Assembly: GCF_014651615.1 (NCBI RefSeq)
Contig: NZ_BMXF01000002.1
Coordinates: 1,171,629-1,235,628 of the forward strand
Reading direction: 5' to 3'
DNA: 64,000 nucleotides
From: Persicitalea jodogahamensis
GTDB taxonomy: Bacteria; Bacteroidota; Bacteroidia; Cytophagales; Spirosomataceae
Below the pieces are notes generated by a model. That model ran no database searches. It was not told the DNA's origin and saw only the letters and a program-made list of their open reading frames with translations. The translations under genes were made by a program, and so were the position numbers. Within the stretch, counting starts at the first letter, position 1, and each line of letters starts with the position of its first letter. Below are positions 53,678 to 62,226 of the stretch, piece after piece.

Positions 53678-54219
53678 ATTTTAAAATAGTGTTTAAGGTC
53701 CTTCAACGCAGTTCTGATACGTGATTTGACCGTGCCCAAAGGTACGTCGAGTTCTTTCGAGGCTTCTTCCTGGGTATAACCCTGGAAATAAACCAAGTCC
53801 AATAGGATTTTCCTTTCGGGCCGTAATGTGTCCACCAATGCTTTCAAATCCAGCGTAGAGGGGGAGGGTTGGTACGTGGCGTTCTGATCGGTACGGTCGA
53901 GATTTTCCGATATATCATCCATGCCGGGCTTGCGCTTTTCCGATCGGACGGCATCGATCGCGCTGTTGCGTGCGATGTTCAGCATCCAGGTAAAGAGCCG
54001 GCCCTTTGCAGGATCATACGACGAGATATTCTTCCATATCTTCAGAAAGGCGTCTTGCATGACGTCTTCCGCTTTCTCATTATCTCGTAAGACTTTGGTT
54101 ATCACACTGAACAGGGCACCGGAATAGTGTTCGTAAAGATATTCGAACGCTACCCGATCATTCTGTTTCAGCGAATCCACCAAGTCTTCTTCCGAATAGT
54201 TGGGTTTTTGGGTCGCCAA
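53674..54219 (-). CDS. ECF sigma factor (SigK-like)
   Basis: This 181-residue extracytoplasmic-function sigma factor has region 2 (FEYLYEHYSGALFSVITKVL, then DVMQDAFLKIWKNI and FTWMLNIARNSAIDAVRSEKR) and region 4 (LVYFQGYTQEEASKELDVPLGTVKSRIRTALKDL). It directs RNA polymerase to a specific regulon when released by the RskA-like anti-sigma factor encoded downstream. The regulon is unknown; envelope or oxidative stress is common for this group. Confidence 0.92.
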   Translation of the reverse strand: MATQKPNYSEEDLVDSLKQNDRVAFEYLYEHYSGALFSVITKVLRDNEKAEDVMQDAFLKIWKNISSYDPAKGRLFTWMLNIARNSAIDAVRSEKRKPGMDDISENLDRTDQNATYQPSPSTLDLKALVDTLRPERKILLDLVYFQGYTQEEASKELDVPLGTVKSRIRTALKDLKHYFKI

Positions 54220-54691
54220 GGGTTATAAACGTTTTTTTATGGAGAGGGGCAATCTAATCATTTTTACGAAAAAAATAGTTCTTCCGAAGGCATTTCGCCG
54301 ATAGAAAACAGAAACGCAGGCCTGCTTTCTTCCATTTCCCGATTAGATGTACCGTGAGTCGCCTTTCGCATAAGACGAGTTACGGACGAGGAGCAGAGGG
54401 CGAGGGTACCGCTCAAGCTTCTGTTCCGGGTTCATATACGCAGCAGCATAGGGGTTTGGATTAATCAGGAGTTTAATGTTTATGAATTATTTTCGGTTTA
54501 TCATATTCTTTGATCTGTAAATCAATAAGATGTGCCAAGTACAAGCTGACTAATACGAAAATTTGATAGGAATACCCTATGCCATATTTTGTTTTATTAG
54601 GCATTCAATAGGGCTATTTCCCTTCTTTAGAAGTGATTATTTGCAGTATCTTGCCATGGTACTTTATACCAAATCTAAAATTTTAATCTTT
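54220..54691. other. Intergenic region between ECF sigma and amidohydrolase genes
   Basis: These 472 bases hold the promoters of the two divergent genes. No gene, hairpin or known RNA stands out. Part of it (54563-54691) is open in frame with the amidohydrolase but encodes no signal peptide and is treated as leader. The element TATCTTGC (54642-54649), close to the TAnnTTTG type, may belong to the amidohydrolase promoter. Confidence 0.4.
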
Positions 54692-55969
54692 ATGAAGAAA
54701 AGTTTCCTCTTAGCACTCATTCTACTGGCTGTGAAGGTGAGTTTTGGTCAGCGCACTGTGATTCATTGCGGCAACCTCTTTGATGCCAGTAAAGGTACTT
54801 TGCAGTCGCAGATGACAATTGTGGTCGAGAAAAACAGGATCACTTCTGTGGAGAAAGGCTACTCACGAACCTCGGGGAGCGATAATGTTGTCGACCTGAA
54901 GACTAGCTACGTACTCCCGGGCCTGATCGATATGCACGTTCACCTCGAAAGCGAAACCCGCCGGGGCGGTTCCTACGACCGTTTCACCCAGAATCCACCC
55001 GATGTTGCTTTTCAGGCCGCCAAGTATGCCAAGACTACGCTTATGGCTGGCTTCACTACCGTCCGTGACCTGGGCGGAAGCGGTGTCAACATCGCCCTGC
55101 GGAACGCGATCAACCGGGGCGTTGCCGACGGCCCGCGGATAATCACGGCAGGAAAGTCCATCGCCACCACGGGAGGGCACGCCGACCCGACCAATGGCTA
55201 CCGTCGCGACCTGATGGGCGACCCCGGGCCAATGGAAGGCGTTATCAATGGCGTGGACGACGCCCGAAAGGCGATTCGCCAGCGCTACAAGGATGGGTCG
55301 GATGTAATCAAGATCACCGCCACGGGCGGGGTGCTGTCCAACGCCAAGGACGGGCAGGGGCCGCAGTTCACCGACGAGGAGATGAAGGCCATCGTACAGA
55401 CCGCCAAAGATTATGGTTTCAACGTGGCGGCCCACGCCCACGGGGCCGAGGGCATGAAGCGCGCCATCCGGGCGGGCGTACAAACCATCGAGCACGGTAC
55501 GCTCATGGACGACGAGGCCATCGCCCTATTTAAAGAGTACGGCACTTACTACGTGCCTACCATCATCGCCGGACGTACCGCTGCCGACTCGGCTAAAATC
55601 ATGGGGTACTATCCGCCACTCGTTACACCTAAGGCCTTGGCCATCGGCCCCAAAATTCAGGCGACCTTCACCAAAGCGTACAAAGCAGGAGTCAACATTG
55701 CCTTCGGTACCGACGCGGGTGTTTATCCGCATGGCTACAATGCCAAGGAGTTTGCGTATATGGTAGAAGGAGGGATGCCCGCCGCCGAAGCCATTCAATC
55801 CGCTACTGTTACCAATGCCAAAGTTCTCGGCATGAGTGACGAAATCGGTACAATTGAACCCGGCAAATACGCGGATATTATCGCTGTAAAAGAGAATCCT
55901 TTGCAGGATGTCAAGTCATTACAGAACGTGATTTTCGTGATGAAAAACGGTACGATATACAAACAATAA
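54692..55969 (+). CDS. Secreted metal-dependent amidohydrolase
   Basis: This 425-residue enzyme of the amidohydrolase superfamily (imidazolonepropionase/prolidase-like group) has a signal peptide (MKKSFLLALILLAVKVSFGQ). Metal and catalytic residues are visible: DMHVHLE (H-x-H), the carboxylated lysine in VIKITATGG, histidines in AHAHG and IEHGT, and the aspartate in AFGTDAGV. Relatives hydrolyse dipeptides with C-terminal Pro, Arg or Lys in the periplasm. The exact substrate is not known. The ATG at 54692 is chosen because the signal peptide starts there. Confidence 0.9.
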   Translation: MKKSFLLALILLAVKVSFGQRTVIHCGNLFDASKGTLQSQMTIVVEKNRITSVEKGYSRTSGSDNVVDLKTSYVLPGLIDMHVHLESETRRGGSYDRFTQNPPDVAFQAAKYAKTTLMAGFTTVRDLGGSGVNIALRNAINRGVADGPRIITAGKSIATTGGHADPTNGYRRDLMGDPGPMEGVINGVDDARKAIRQRYKDGSDVIKITATGGVLSNAKDGQGPQFTDEEMKAIVQTAKDYGFNVAAHAHGAEGMKRAIRAGVQTIEHGTLMDDEAIALFKEYGTYYVPTIIAGRTAADSAKIMGYYPPLVTPKALAIGPKIQATFTKAYKAGVNIAFGTDAGVYPHGYNAKEFAYMVEGGMPAAEAIQSATVTNAKVLGMSDEIGTIEPGKYADIIAVKENPLQDVKSLQNVIFVMKNGTIYKQ

Positions 55970-56132
55970 GGTGCACCAGCCACAAGTACTTTTGCGTACG
56001 CCGGAATGAGGGCTTCTCAAACGTACTCATCAGAAGGAACTTACAGCGTTATCGCGTTTTTTATATCGAATCACGTCGATAATTGTTCATGTTTCTGAAC
56101 ATCCTGATTTACAACCTATATCTATTTAATAT

Positions 56133-56185
56133 GACAGGGTACTTTGAGCAGTGAAATTACATTTGACCGCTCGAAGTACCCTGTC
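56133..56185. terminator. Long hairpin after the amidohydrolase gene
   Basis: A 17-bp stem with one G-U pair (56133-56149 with 56169-56185) encloses a 19-base loop. No T run follows, so it may be a processing or stability element rather than a classic terminator. Its stem contains GGTACTTT, the over-represented octamer of this window. Confidence 0.45.
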
Positions 56186-56685
56186 GTATTTGTATGCCAT
56201 CAACAGTATTATTTTGATGTTTTTATTAAAGTATAATCTATGATTTAAGTCACTGAAATATAACACAAATCTACATAGCCATATGTATGATAATTATGTC
56301 AACAATAGTTGGATATCCTGGCTGCTTTTTTAAGCATCTAACTCTAACAATAAAAAAATCTTAAACTTTTTTTATTGTTTTCTTCTCCTGAATTAACCAA
56401 AATTTACAAAGTGTCTGCTTGGCTGCTCTTGGTATACAAACGGGCTAAATATTGATAAAAATATCGAATTATGCGATGATTTAGACGATTAATTAGCTTT
56501 TGGCATACTAATTGATATATTAAAAAGAGCTACATAAGCACTAACCGTGCCAAAATAATTTAAAAAATATTAATTACATATCCAGCTTAAATAACTGCTA
56601 TCCAGGCTTTGATATGTAGATAGGATTCCCAATATTTGTGACCATATAGTAGGAAACGCCCCCATAAGAAGACCTGTTACATAAG

Positions 56686-56734
56686 ACACACACGCTCGTA
56701 AGAACACACACACATCTTTGAAGTAGACACACAC
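56686..56734 (+). repeat. Phased CA tracts in the leader of the large gene
   Basis: Three CA tracts begin at 56686, 56704 and 56726 within similar surroundings (AAGACACACAC, GAACACACACAC, TAGACACACAC), about two helical turns apart, 75-125 bases upstream of the ATG at 56809. Confidence 0.55.
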
Positions 56735-56808
56735 AATGTTGAAGAAAAGCTGATTTTAGAAAACCTAATTTCATTAATTCTGTATCAACCTTTTACGTCT
56801 CTTTCATT

Positions 56809-59800
56809 ATGGGTTCCACGCGACGCATCCGCCAGGAGTGCTATGTCTATTTAGTATTCCTTCTACTCGGGATAATCTCCTTCCTTCCCCAAAAATCTTT
56901 CGCCCAGAACGGCGCACCCTGTTATATGCCGCTGATTGGGCCGGGTACTACTGCTGCTCCGGTCGGTGGAAGTGTTGTTCAGATAGGCTTTACCACTGGT
57001 AATGGAATTGAAAACCTGACAGACGGTAATACGGGAAACTACGCTGAAATTGCTAACCTGCTAACAGCGGCTTCTGATCAGGGTGTGAGCGTTGCGGATG
57101 CCAACACGACTTACCCGTCGGGTTTTTACGCGGGCTATGTTGTGGAGCTTGGAAGCAATGGCTTATTGAGTGCCCGTGCTTTGGAAGGCCTTCAAGTACA
57201 GACATATAATAACGGCGCACCGGCTGAATCACGTACTTTTTCAACCGGACTTGGTGTCACACTACTTTCCGGTGGCTCACCTGGCAAGGTTTACCTTAGT
57301 TTCAAGACAGCTCAGCCTTTTGACGAAGTTCGCTTAGTTAGAGGTACTTTGGCCAATTTGACAGCTGCCAATTCCTTAAAGATATATTATGCAACTGCCT
57401 TTGATCCTGCATGCGGGACATTGGATAACAACAATATCTGTGAAGATCAGATCGCGGGGAACCAAACCGTTGTTAACTTCAATCCGGGTCTTCTGAATGC
57501 TCTGGCTACACTCGCTAATCCTGGTAACATTACAGATGGCGATAAGAAAACTTTTGCCAGTTTGGCTTTACCAGTAGGCACTGGTCTGCTTTCATCTCCC
57601 CCCTATGTTGGTGTCAAAAGTCTTCAAACCATCTATCCGGCAAATGGGCGGGTCGGATTTGTCATTCAACAGGAAGCCAGTTTGCTAAGCACCGATGTGT
57701 TGAGCAATTTGAGGATTCAAACTTACCTACACGGAGAACTGAGAGAGGATGTTGCTCTGAATAGTAGTGGGACGCTAGTAGGAGTTGCCGCGCTTGGCGG
57801 CACCGATCCGGTACAGAAGGTATCGATTCCTACAACCCTCTCTTACAATGAAGTAAGACTGGTTGTGGCACAAACGGCATCTATTAATGTGGGTGTTTTA
57901 CGAATATACTATGCCTTTGAAAGTGGGAGCACTTGTTCTGATTGTCAGGATCTTCTGGCGTCTGGCGGAGCGTATCCGGGTGCTGCTATCGTGAATGACG
58001 GCAACCGAACGGGGGGGAGCTCTTGTCTTGGCCTTGGTTCTGCGAGGGTAGATGATGAGAACCTAGTGGTGAATGGAGATTATACAGATTATGGTAGAAT
58101 TCGTCCACCTTTCTTAGGTGTTGGATGTGAAGGTAGCATTTCTGTACGCACAACAGGCGATGCTCCTTACACCATTATACCAGCCAATGCTTTTGCCGGT
58201 TTCGTAGTGAGCAAAAACGGAAACCTGCTGGATTTGGGTGTACTGGGTGGACTTCGCATTCGAACCTACCTAGATGGAAACTTGCGGGATGATTCCAATG
58301 CCAGTGGGATTTCTCTAGTGGGTCTATCGGTTCTCTCTAACGGAACGGGGCTTACCAAGGTAGGCATCAAAACTACCCAGTCGTTTGACGAAATACGTAT
58401 CACTGTTGATTTTGGCGTGCTGGGTACCTTCGCTACCTCAGATGCAGTTCGAGTGTATTACGCCTTTGTACAACGTGACGATGACAATGATGGAGTACTA
58501 GATTGTAACGAAGTATGTAAGGATCCTCTTAATACTGGAGATGACTCCGTGGATTCTGACGGCGACGGCATTCCTGACGACTGTGAAACGTGTAATGCAG
58601 TGAATAACAAATCGGCTACTATCGATACAGATGGCGACGGCCTGTTCAATAACTGCGACATTGATAGTGACAACGACGGAATTCCCGACACGATCGAGGA
58701 TACCAATAATGATGGCGATCCCAACAACGACGACCAGGACGGCGATGGAATACCCAACTACCTCGACCTTGACAGTGATAATGACGGTATCCTAGACCTA
58801 TACGAATCGGGTCTGACGCCAGCCCAAATCAGCGCCAATGATCCTGATGGAAATGGTGTTCTGAATGGTCAGAATCCGGTTGCGGTGGCAACACCAAGAG
58901 ATACCGACGGCGATGGTGTACCTGACTACCTCGATCTGGACAGTGACAACGATGGTATCAAAGACCTCATCGAAAGTGGCTACACTGGTCTGACCGATGT
59001 CAATAACGATGGCGTGGTGGACGGTCCTGATGCCGACAACGATGGTATTCAGGATAGCGCTGATGGCAACGATGGAACGTTTGGTACAGATAATTTGACG
59101 GCACCGAAAAATACGGATGGCGACAATGCACCTGACTACCGTGACCTTGATAGCGACAACGACGGCATCAAAGATTTGACCGAAAGCGGTCGCCCTGATC
59201 TGGGTACACTCGATGCCAACAATGACGGTGTGCTGGATGGTGCGGATGCTGACGGAGACGGTATCCGCGACAATGTGGATACTGCTGACGACACCTTCGG
59301 TTCACCTGAGGTCATCACCTTTGCTGATACCGATAGTGATTCGGTACCAAACTACCTCGACCTGGATAGCGACAATGATGGCATCAAGGATCTGTACGAG
59401 AGCGGCCTGACTGGCTTTACCGATGCTGACAATAACGGTGTGGTCGACAATGGAACGGACTCTGACAACGACGGTATTCAGGACAGTGTCGATACTGCGA
59501 CTGGTGCCTTCGGGTCACCGGGTGCTGCCCTCAAAGACAGTGACAGTGACACTGTGCCCAACTACCTCGATCTCGACAGCGACAACGATGGTATTAAAGA
59601 TCTGTACGAGAGCGGTATACCCAACCCAGGCAGCTTTGATTCGGACAAGAACGGCGTAATCGACGTGGTAGCTGACACCGACAATGACGGTATTCAGGAC
59701 AGTGTCGACGAACAGGACAACGCCTTCGGCTCAGATGATCTGGCAGCGCCGATCGATACCGATGGCGACGGTGCGCCCGATGCTAACGACCTCGACAGCG

Positions 59801-60846
59801 ACAATGACAGCATCAACGACATCATTGAAAATGGCGATCCCGCTATTATAGACGGGAACAACAACGGAATGGTAGAAGGCACGGATGCCGATGGCGATGG
59901 TATTCTTGGCACTGCCGATACCAACGATGGAGTATTCGGCTCGGTCAATAACGTCCCGACGCCTGTAAACTCCGACAATGATCCACTACCGAACTTCCAG
60001 GATTTGGATAGCGACAACGATTCAGTCAGCGACCTTGTGGAAGGTGGTGACCCTAACGCTACCGATTCGCCAGAAGATGGAGTGGTGGATGGCCCCGACA
60101 GCGACGGGGATGGTATTCAGGATAGCGTGGATGGTGCACCCAACACGTTCGGTGATGCCAACAGCCCCGCTCCGCAGGACTCGGACCCTGTCAACAACGA
60201 TGGTCCCGACTATATCGACACGGACAGTGATGGAGATGGTACGAATGATATTGTGGAAAATGGCAACGGCAACCTCGACCAGGCAAACGGTGGCGATGGC
60301 GAGATCGATGACACTACCGATGCCGACAATGATGGTATTGCCGATGTAGTGGATGAGAAGCTTAATGAATTTGGCGGATTGAGCCAGACGGCTGGTACCC
60401 CTGACCTGACGCCGTCTATATTCTCAAACGGGGCGACCTACAACGGCGGCGATCAGAAAGACGTGGTGGTCACCATCTACAACGTGGGCACTGCCCCCAC
60501 CTCGGGTCCGGTCACCTTCGAGATAAACAAGATCACCCCGTCCTTCACCATAGCGGTCGATCCAAACGCCACCTCCTCCAACGTGACTGACCACACCGCC
60601 GTGGCCAATGGCGAATGGACATTCAACGAAGAGTTTGCGCGCTATCTGGTGACATTGAACGCCGGGCTTTCCATCCCCGCGGGCGGCAGCAAGGAAATCG
60701 TGATCCAGGTGAGTGCGAGCACCACCCCGAACGCGGCGGCCACCATTACGGCAAGGGTCTTCAACGGGACGGGCGGCGGCGAGACGCCGGTCAACAACAA
60801 CCTTACAGTCTACCGGATAGGCATCAACAGTTCAAGCAACAATTAA
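56809..60846 (+). CDS. Large secreted protein with thrombospondin type 3-like calcium repeats
   Basis: This 1345-residue protein starts with a signal-like hydrophobic segment (YLVFLLLGIISFLPQKSFAQ). Residues about 35-555 contain three related beta-rich domains, each with a GFVV/GYVVE strand, a LRIQTYxxGxLxxD strand and an IYYAF end. From about residue 556 to 1185 follow thrombospondin type 3-like calcium-binding repeats (D-x-D-x-D-G-x-x-D) in tandem units of about 70 residues built around LDSDNDGIKDLxESG. The last 150 residues are a CARDB-like domain (PDLTPSIFSNG, VVVTIYNVGTAPTSG). There is no clear C-terminal T9SS domain; the following gene encodes one. Likely a long, calcium-rigid surface or matrix protein. 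Confidence 0.85.
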   Translation: MGSTRRIRQECYVYLVFLLLGIISFLPQKSFAQNGAPCYMPLIGPGTTAAPVGGSVVQIGFTTGNGIENLTDGNTGNYAEIANLLTAASDQGVSVADANTTYPSGFYAGYVVELGSNGLLSARALEGLQVQTYNNGAPAESRTFSTGLGVTLLSGGSPGKVYLSFKTAQPFDEVRLVRGTLANLTAANSLKIYYATAFDPACGTLDNNNICEDQIAGNQTVVNFNPGLLNALATLANPGNITDGDKKTFASLALPVGTGLLSSPPYVGVKSLQTIYPANGRVGFVIQQEASLLSTDVLSNLRIQTYLHGELREDVALNSSGTLVGVAALGGTDPVQKVSIPTTLSYNEVRLVVAQTASINVGVLRIYYAFESGSTCSDCQDLLASGGAYPGAAIVNDGNRTGGSSCLGLGSARVDDENLVVNGDYTDYGRIRPPFLGVGCEGSISVRTTGDAPYTIIPANAFAGFVVSKNGNLLDLGVLGGLRIRTYLDGNLRDDSNASGISLVGLSVLSNGTGLTKVGIKTTQSFDEIRITVDFGVLGTFATSDAVRVYYAFVQRDDDNDGVLDCNEVCKDPLNTGDDSVDSDGDGIPDDCETCNAVNNKSATIDTDGDGLFNNCDIDSDNDGIPDTIEDTNNDGDPNNDDQDGDGIPNYLDLDSDNDGILDLYESGLTPAQISANDPDGNGVLNGQNPVAVATPRDTDGDGVPDYLDLDSDNDGIKDLIESGYTGLTDVNNDGVVDGPDADNDGIQDSADGNDGTFGTDNLTAPKNTDGDNAPDYRDLDSDNDGIKDLTESGRPDLGTLDANNDGVLDGADADGDGIRDNVDTADDTFGSPEVITFADTDSDSVPNYLDLDSDNDGIKDLYESGLTGFTDADNNGVVDNGTDSDNDGIQDSVDTATGAFGSPGAALKDSDSDTVPNYLDLDSDNDGIKDLYESGIPNPGSFDSDKNGVIDVVADTDNDGIQDSVDEQDNAFGSDDLAAPIDTDGDGAPDANDLDSDNDSINDIIENGDPAIIDGNNNGMVEGTDADGDGILGTADTNDGVFGSVNNVPTPVNSDNDPLPNFQDLDSDNDSVSDLVEGGDPNATDSPEDGVVDGPDSDGDGIQDSVDGAPNTFGDANSPAPQDSDPVNNDGPDYIDTDSDGDGTNDIVENGNGNLDQANGGDGEIDDTTDADNDGIADVVDEKLNEFGGLSQTAGTPDLTPSIFSNGATYNGGDQKDVVVTIYNVGTAPTSGPVTFEINKITPSFTIAVDPNATSSNVTDHTAVANGEWTFNEEFARYLVTLNAGLSIPAGGSKEIVIQVSASTTPNAAATITARVFNGTGGGETPVNNNLTVYRIGINSSSNN
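58474..60363 (+). repeat. Tandem calcium-binding repeat region
   Basis: At DNA level this coding stretch repeats units of about 200-220 bases (GATAGCGACAACGATGG-like blocks recur about every 210 bases). At protein level each unit holds DTDGDGxPDYLDLDSDNDGIKD, ESG, a variable loop, and DADNDGIQDSVD. About seven full or partial units are present. Confidence 0.75.
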
Positions 60847-60880
60847 TTCACTCACGCAAGCAATAGTCAATTCACTCCCA

Positions 60881-61933
60881 ATGAAAATCAACATGAGAAA
60901 GCTTTTTTTGAATTCCATGCGCCTGGCCCTATTCACGGGCGCGCTGATGTCTGCCGGACTCGGTTTCGGGCAGGATGCGATCGACCCGCAGATAGCCGCA
61001 ATCCAGGTGGCCCCCAACGCCATTCCCTTCGGGAGCGCGGCCACCGCGACAGTCAATTTCTCCGTGGGGGGGCAGGGCGCCACAACGGCCCCGGCGGGTT
61101 CGGTCATAATTCAGATTTCCTTCCCGACCGCCTACCGGCCCGTACCGGAGAGCAACCCCACCGTCACCAGCAGCAACGGCCTGTTCACCTTCACCTACAA
61201 CCAGGCAGAGCGCACCGTCAGGGGTGTGAGCAATGTGGCGCTGGCTCCGGGCAACGGTACGCAGATAGACATCGCTGTGGCCGGTTTTGAGGAGACCGCC
61301 AGTGCGGCTACCATTGCCAACCTCACGTACGCCCCTCAACCATCGGGCAACAGCACTGAAAATGACAACCGTTCGACCACGGCAAGTGTGATTGCCGGCC
61401 CTGCGCCGGTGCTGCTCTCGAGCTTCTCAGCCCAGAAAGAGGCCCAGACGGCTCTGCTGAGCTGGAGCACGGCCGAGGAGGTCAACAGCGAGCGCTTCGA
61501 GGTGGAGCACAGTTTGAACGGCAAGAGCTGGCGGATGATCGGCCAGGTGGCTGCCGAGGGCAACAGCAAGAACACGCAATGGTATTCATTCACGGATGTG
61601 AATCCGGCCAACGGCTCCAACCTCTACCGCCTGCGAATGGTCGACCGGGACGGAACTTTCTATTACAGCCGGATCAAAAGTCTGGAATTCGACATCAATA
61701 TCGAAACTGCCCTGTACCCCAACCCGGTGGCCGAGCGGCTGTTGCTGAAGACCGACGATCTGAGCAAGATCAGCCGGGTGGAGCTCTACAATGCGATGGG
61801 GGTTGCGGTGATCCACACGGAGAGCGTCTCGGACACGGGCCTGGACGTGAAGAGCCTGCCCACGGGCCTGTACGTGGTGAAGGTGACGCGCACCAACGGC
61901 AGCACCGACACATTCAAAGTACTGAAGCAGTAG
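60881..61933 (+). CDS. T9SS-sorted secreted protein, partner of the repeat protein
   Basis: This 350-residue protein has a signal peptide (MRLALFTGALMSAGLGFGQ), a first beta domain with repeated alternating hydrophobic strands, a second domain of the type with LLSFSAQKEAQTALLSWSTAEEVNSERFEVEHSLNG, and a C-terminal T9SS sorting domain (ALYPNPVAERLLL, LYNAMGV, LPTGLYVVKVTR). The start could also be the second Met. It lies 34 bases after the large repeat gene in an apparent operon, is higher in GC than the repeat gene, and precedes the RiPP precursor by 58 bases. Confidence 0.85.
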   Translation: MKINMRKLFLNSMRLALFTGALMSAGLGFGQDAIDPQIAAIQVAPNAIPFGSAATATVNFSVGGQGATTAPAGSVIIQISFPTAYRPVPESNPTVTSSNGLFTFTYNQAERTVRGVSNVALAPGNGTQIDIAVAGFEETASAATIANLTYAPQPSGNSTENDNRSTTASVIAGPAPVLLSSFSAQKEAQTALLSWSTAEEVNSERFEVEHSLNGKSWRMIGQVAAEGNSKNTQWYSFTDVNPANGSNLYRLRMVDRDGTFYYSRIKSLEFDINIETALYPNPVAERLLLKTDDLSKISRVELYNAMGVAVIHTESVSDTGLDVKSLPTGLYVVKVTRTNGSTDTFKVLKQ

Positions 61934-61991
61934 GCGCGGGATGCTTCCCTTGCCCAGGCCTTCTCATCTCATATCAAAAACAGAAACTCCC

Positions 61992-62138
61992 ATGAACAAA
62001 GATACCACCAAGGGCGCAGCTGCCCGAAACACCAAGAAGCAGTACGTCAAGCCAGTTCTGAAAACGATCGGCTCGGTGAGTGAGCTGACCCTGAAGGGCG
62101 GCTCGCAGACCGACGCCTTCTCCAACTTCTCTTCGTAA
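61992..62138 (+). CDS. RiPP precursor with a lasso-type leader
   Basis: This 48-residue peptide has a lysine-rich N-terminus and the conserved lasso leader pattern YxxPxLxxxGxxxxLT (Y18, P21, L23, G27, L32, T33). The last 13-15 residues (KGGSQTDAFSNFSS) form the putative core. If cleavage follows the usual rule (threonine at -2), the core starts at Lys35 with Asp41 as position 7. A ring from Gly36 would have only six members. So the core does not offer the standard Gly1-Asp/Glu7-9 ring. The cyclase gene follows 88 bases downstream. The longer frame upstream is rejected because it lacks peptide-like character. Confidence 0.75.
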   Translation: MNKDTTKGAAARNTKKQYVKPVLKTIGSVSELTLKGGSQTDAFSNFSS

Positions 62139-62160
62139 GAAGTCAGGCTGTGAATTCTCC

Positions 62161-62200
62161 GAAAGCCGGCCTGCCATTGCGTGGGCTGGCTTTCTTTTTT
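62161..62200 (+). terminator. Terminator/attenuator between precursor and cyclase
   Basis: An 11-bp stem with one G-U pair (62161-62171 with 62183-62194) and a loop of about 11 bases is followed by six T residues. It lies 22 bases after the precursor stop and 27 bases before the cyclase ATG. It probably makes the precursor transcript more abundant than the enzyme transcript. Confidence 0.85.
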
Positions 62201-62226
62201 AGGTTGAGCATAAAATAGGAATTTGT

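Larger units (their letters stand above)
55970..56808. other. Long AT-rich intergenic region
   Basis: These 839 bases have no gene. They include a long hairpin (56133-56185), a low-GC stretch (56200-56640) that is a likely promoter region, and three CA tracts spaced about 20 bases apart (56686-56734) in the leader of the following large gene. Confidence 0.6.

Noticed and set aside
54863-55495. Open frame of 210 codons on the minus strand
   Set aside because: It is a shadow of the amidohydrolase gene.
58474-60363. Regular repeats that might be read as a CRISPR array
   Set aside because: The repeats are coding, about 200 bases long and in frame; they encode calcium-binding motifs.
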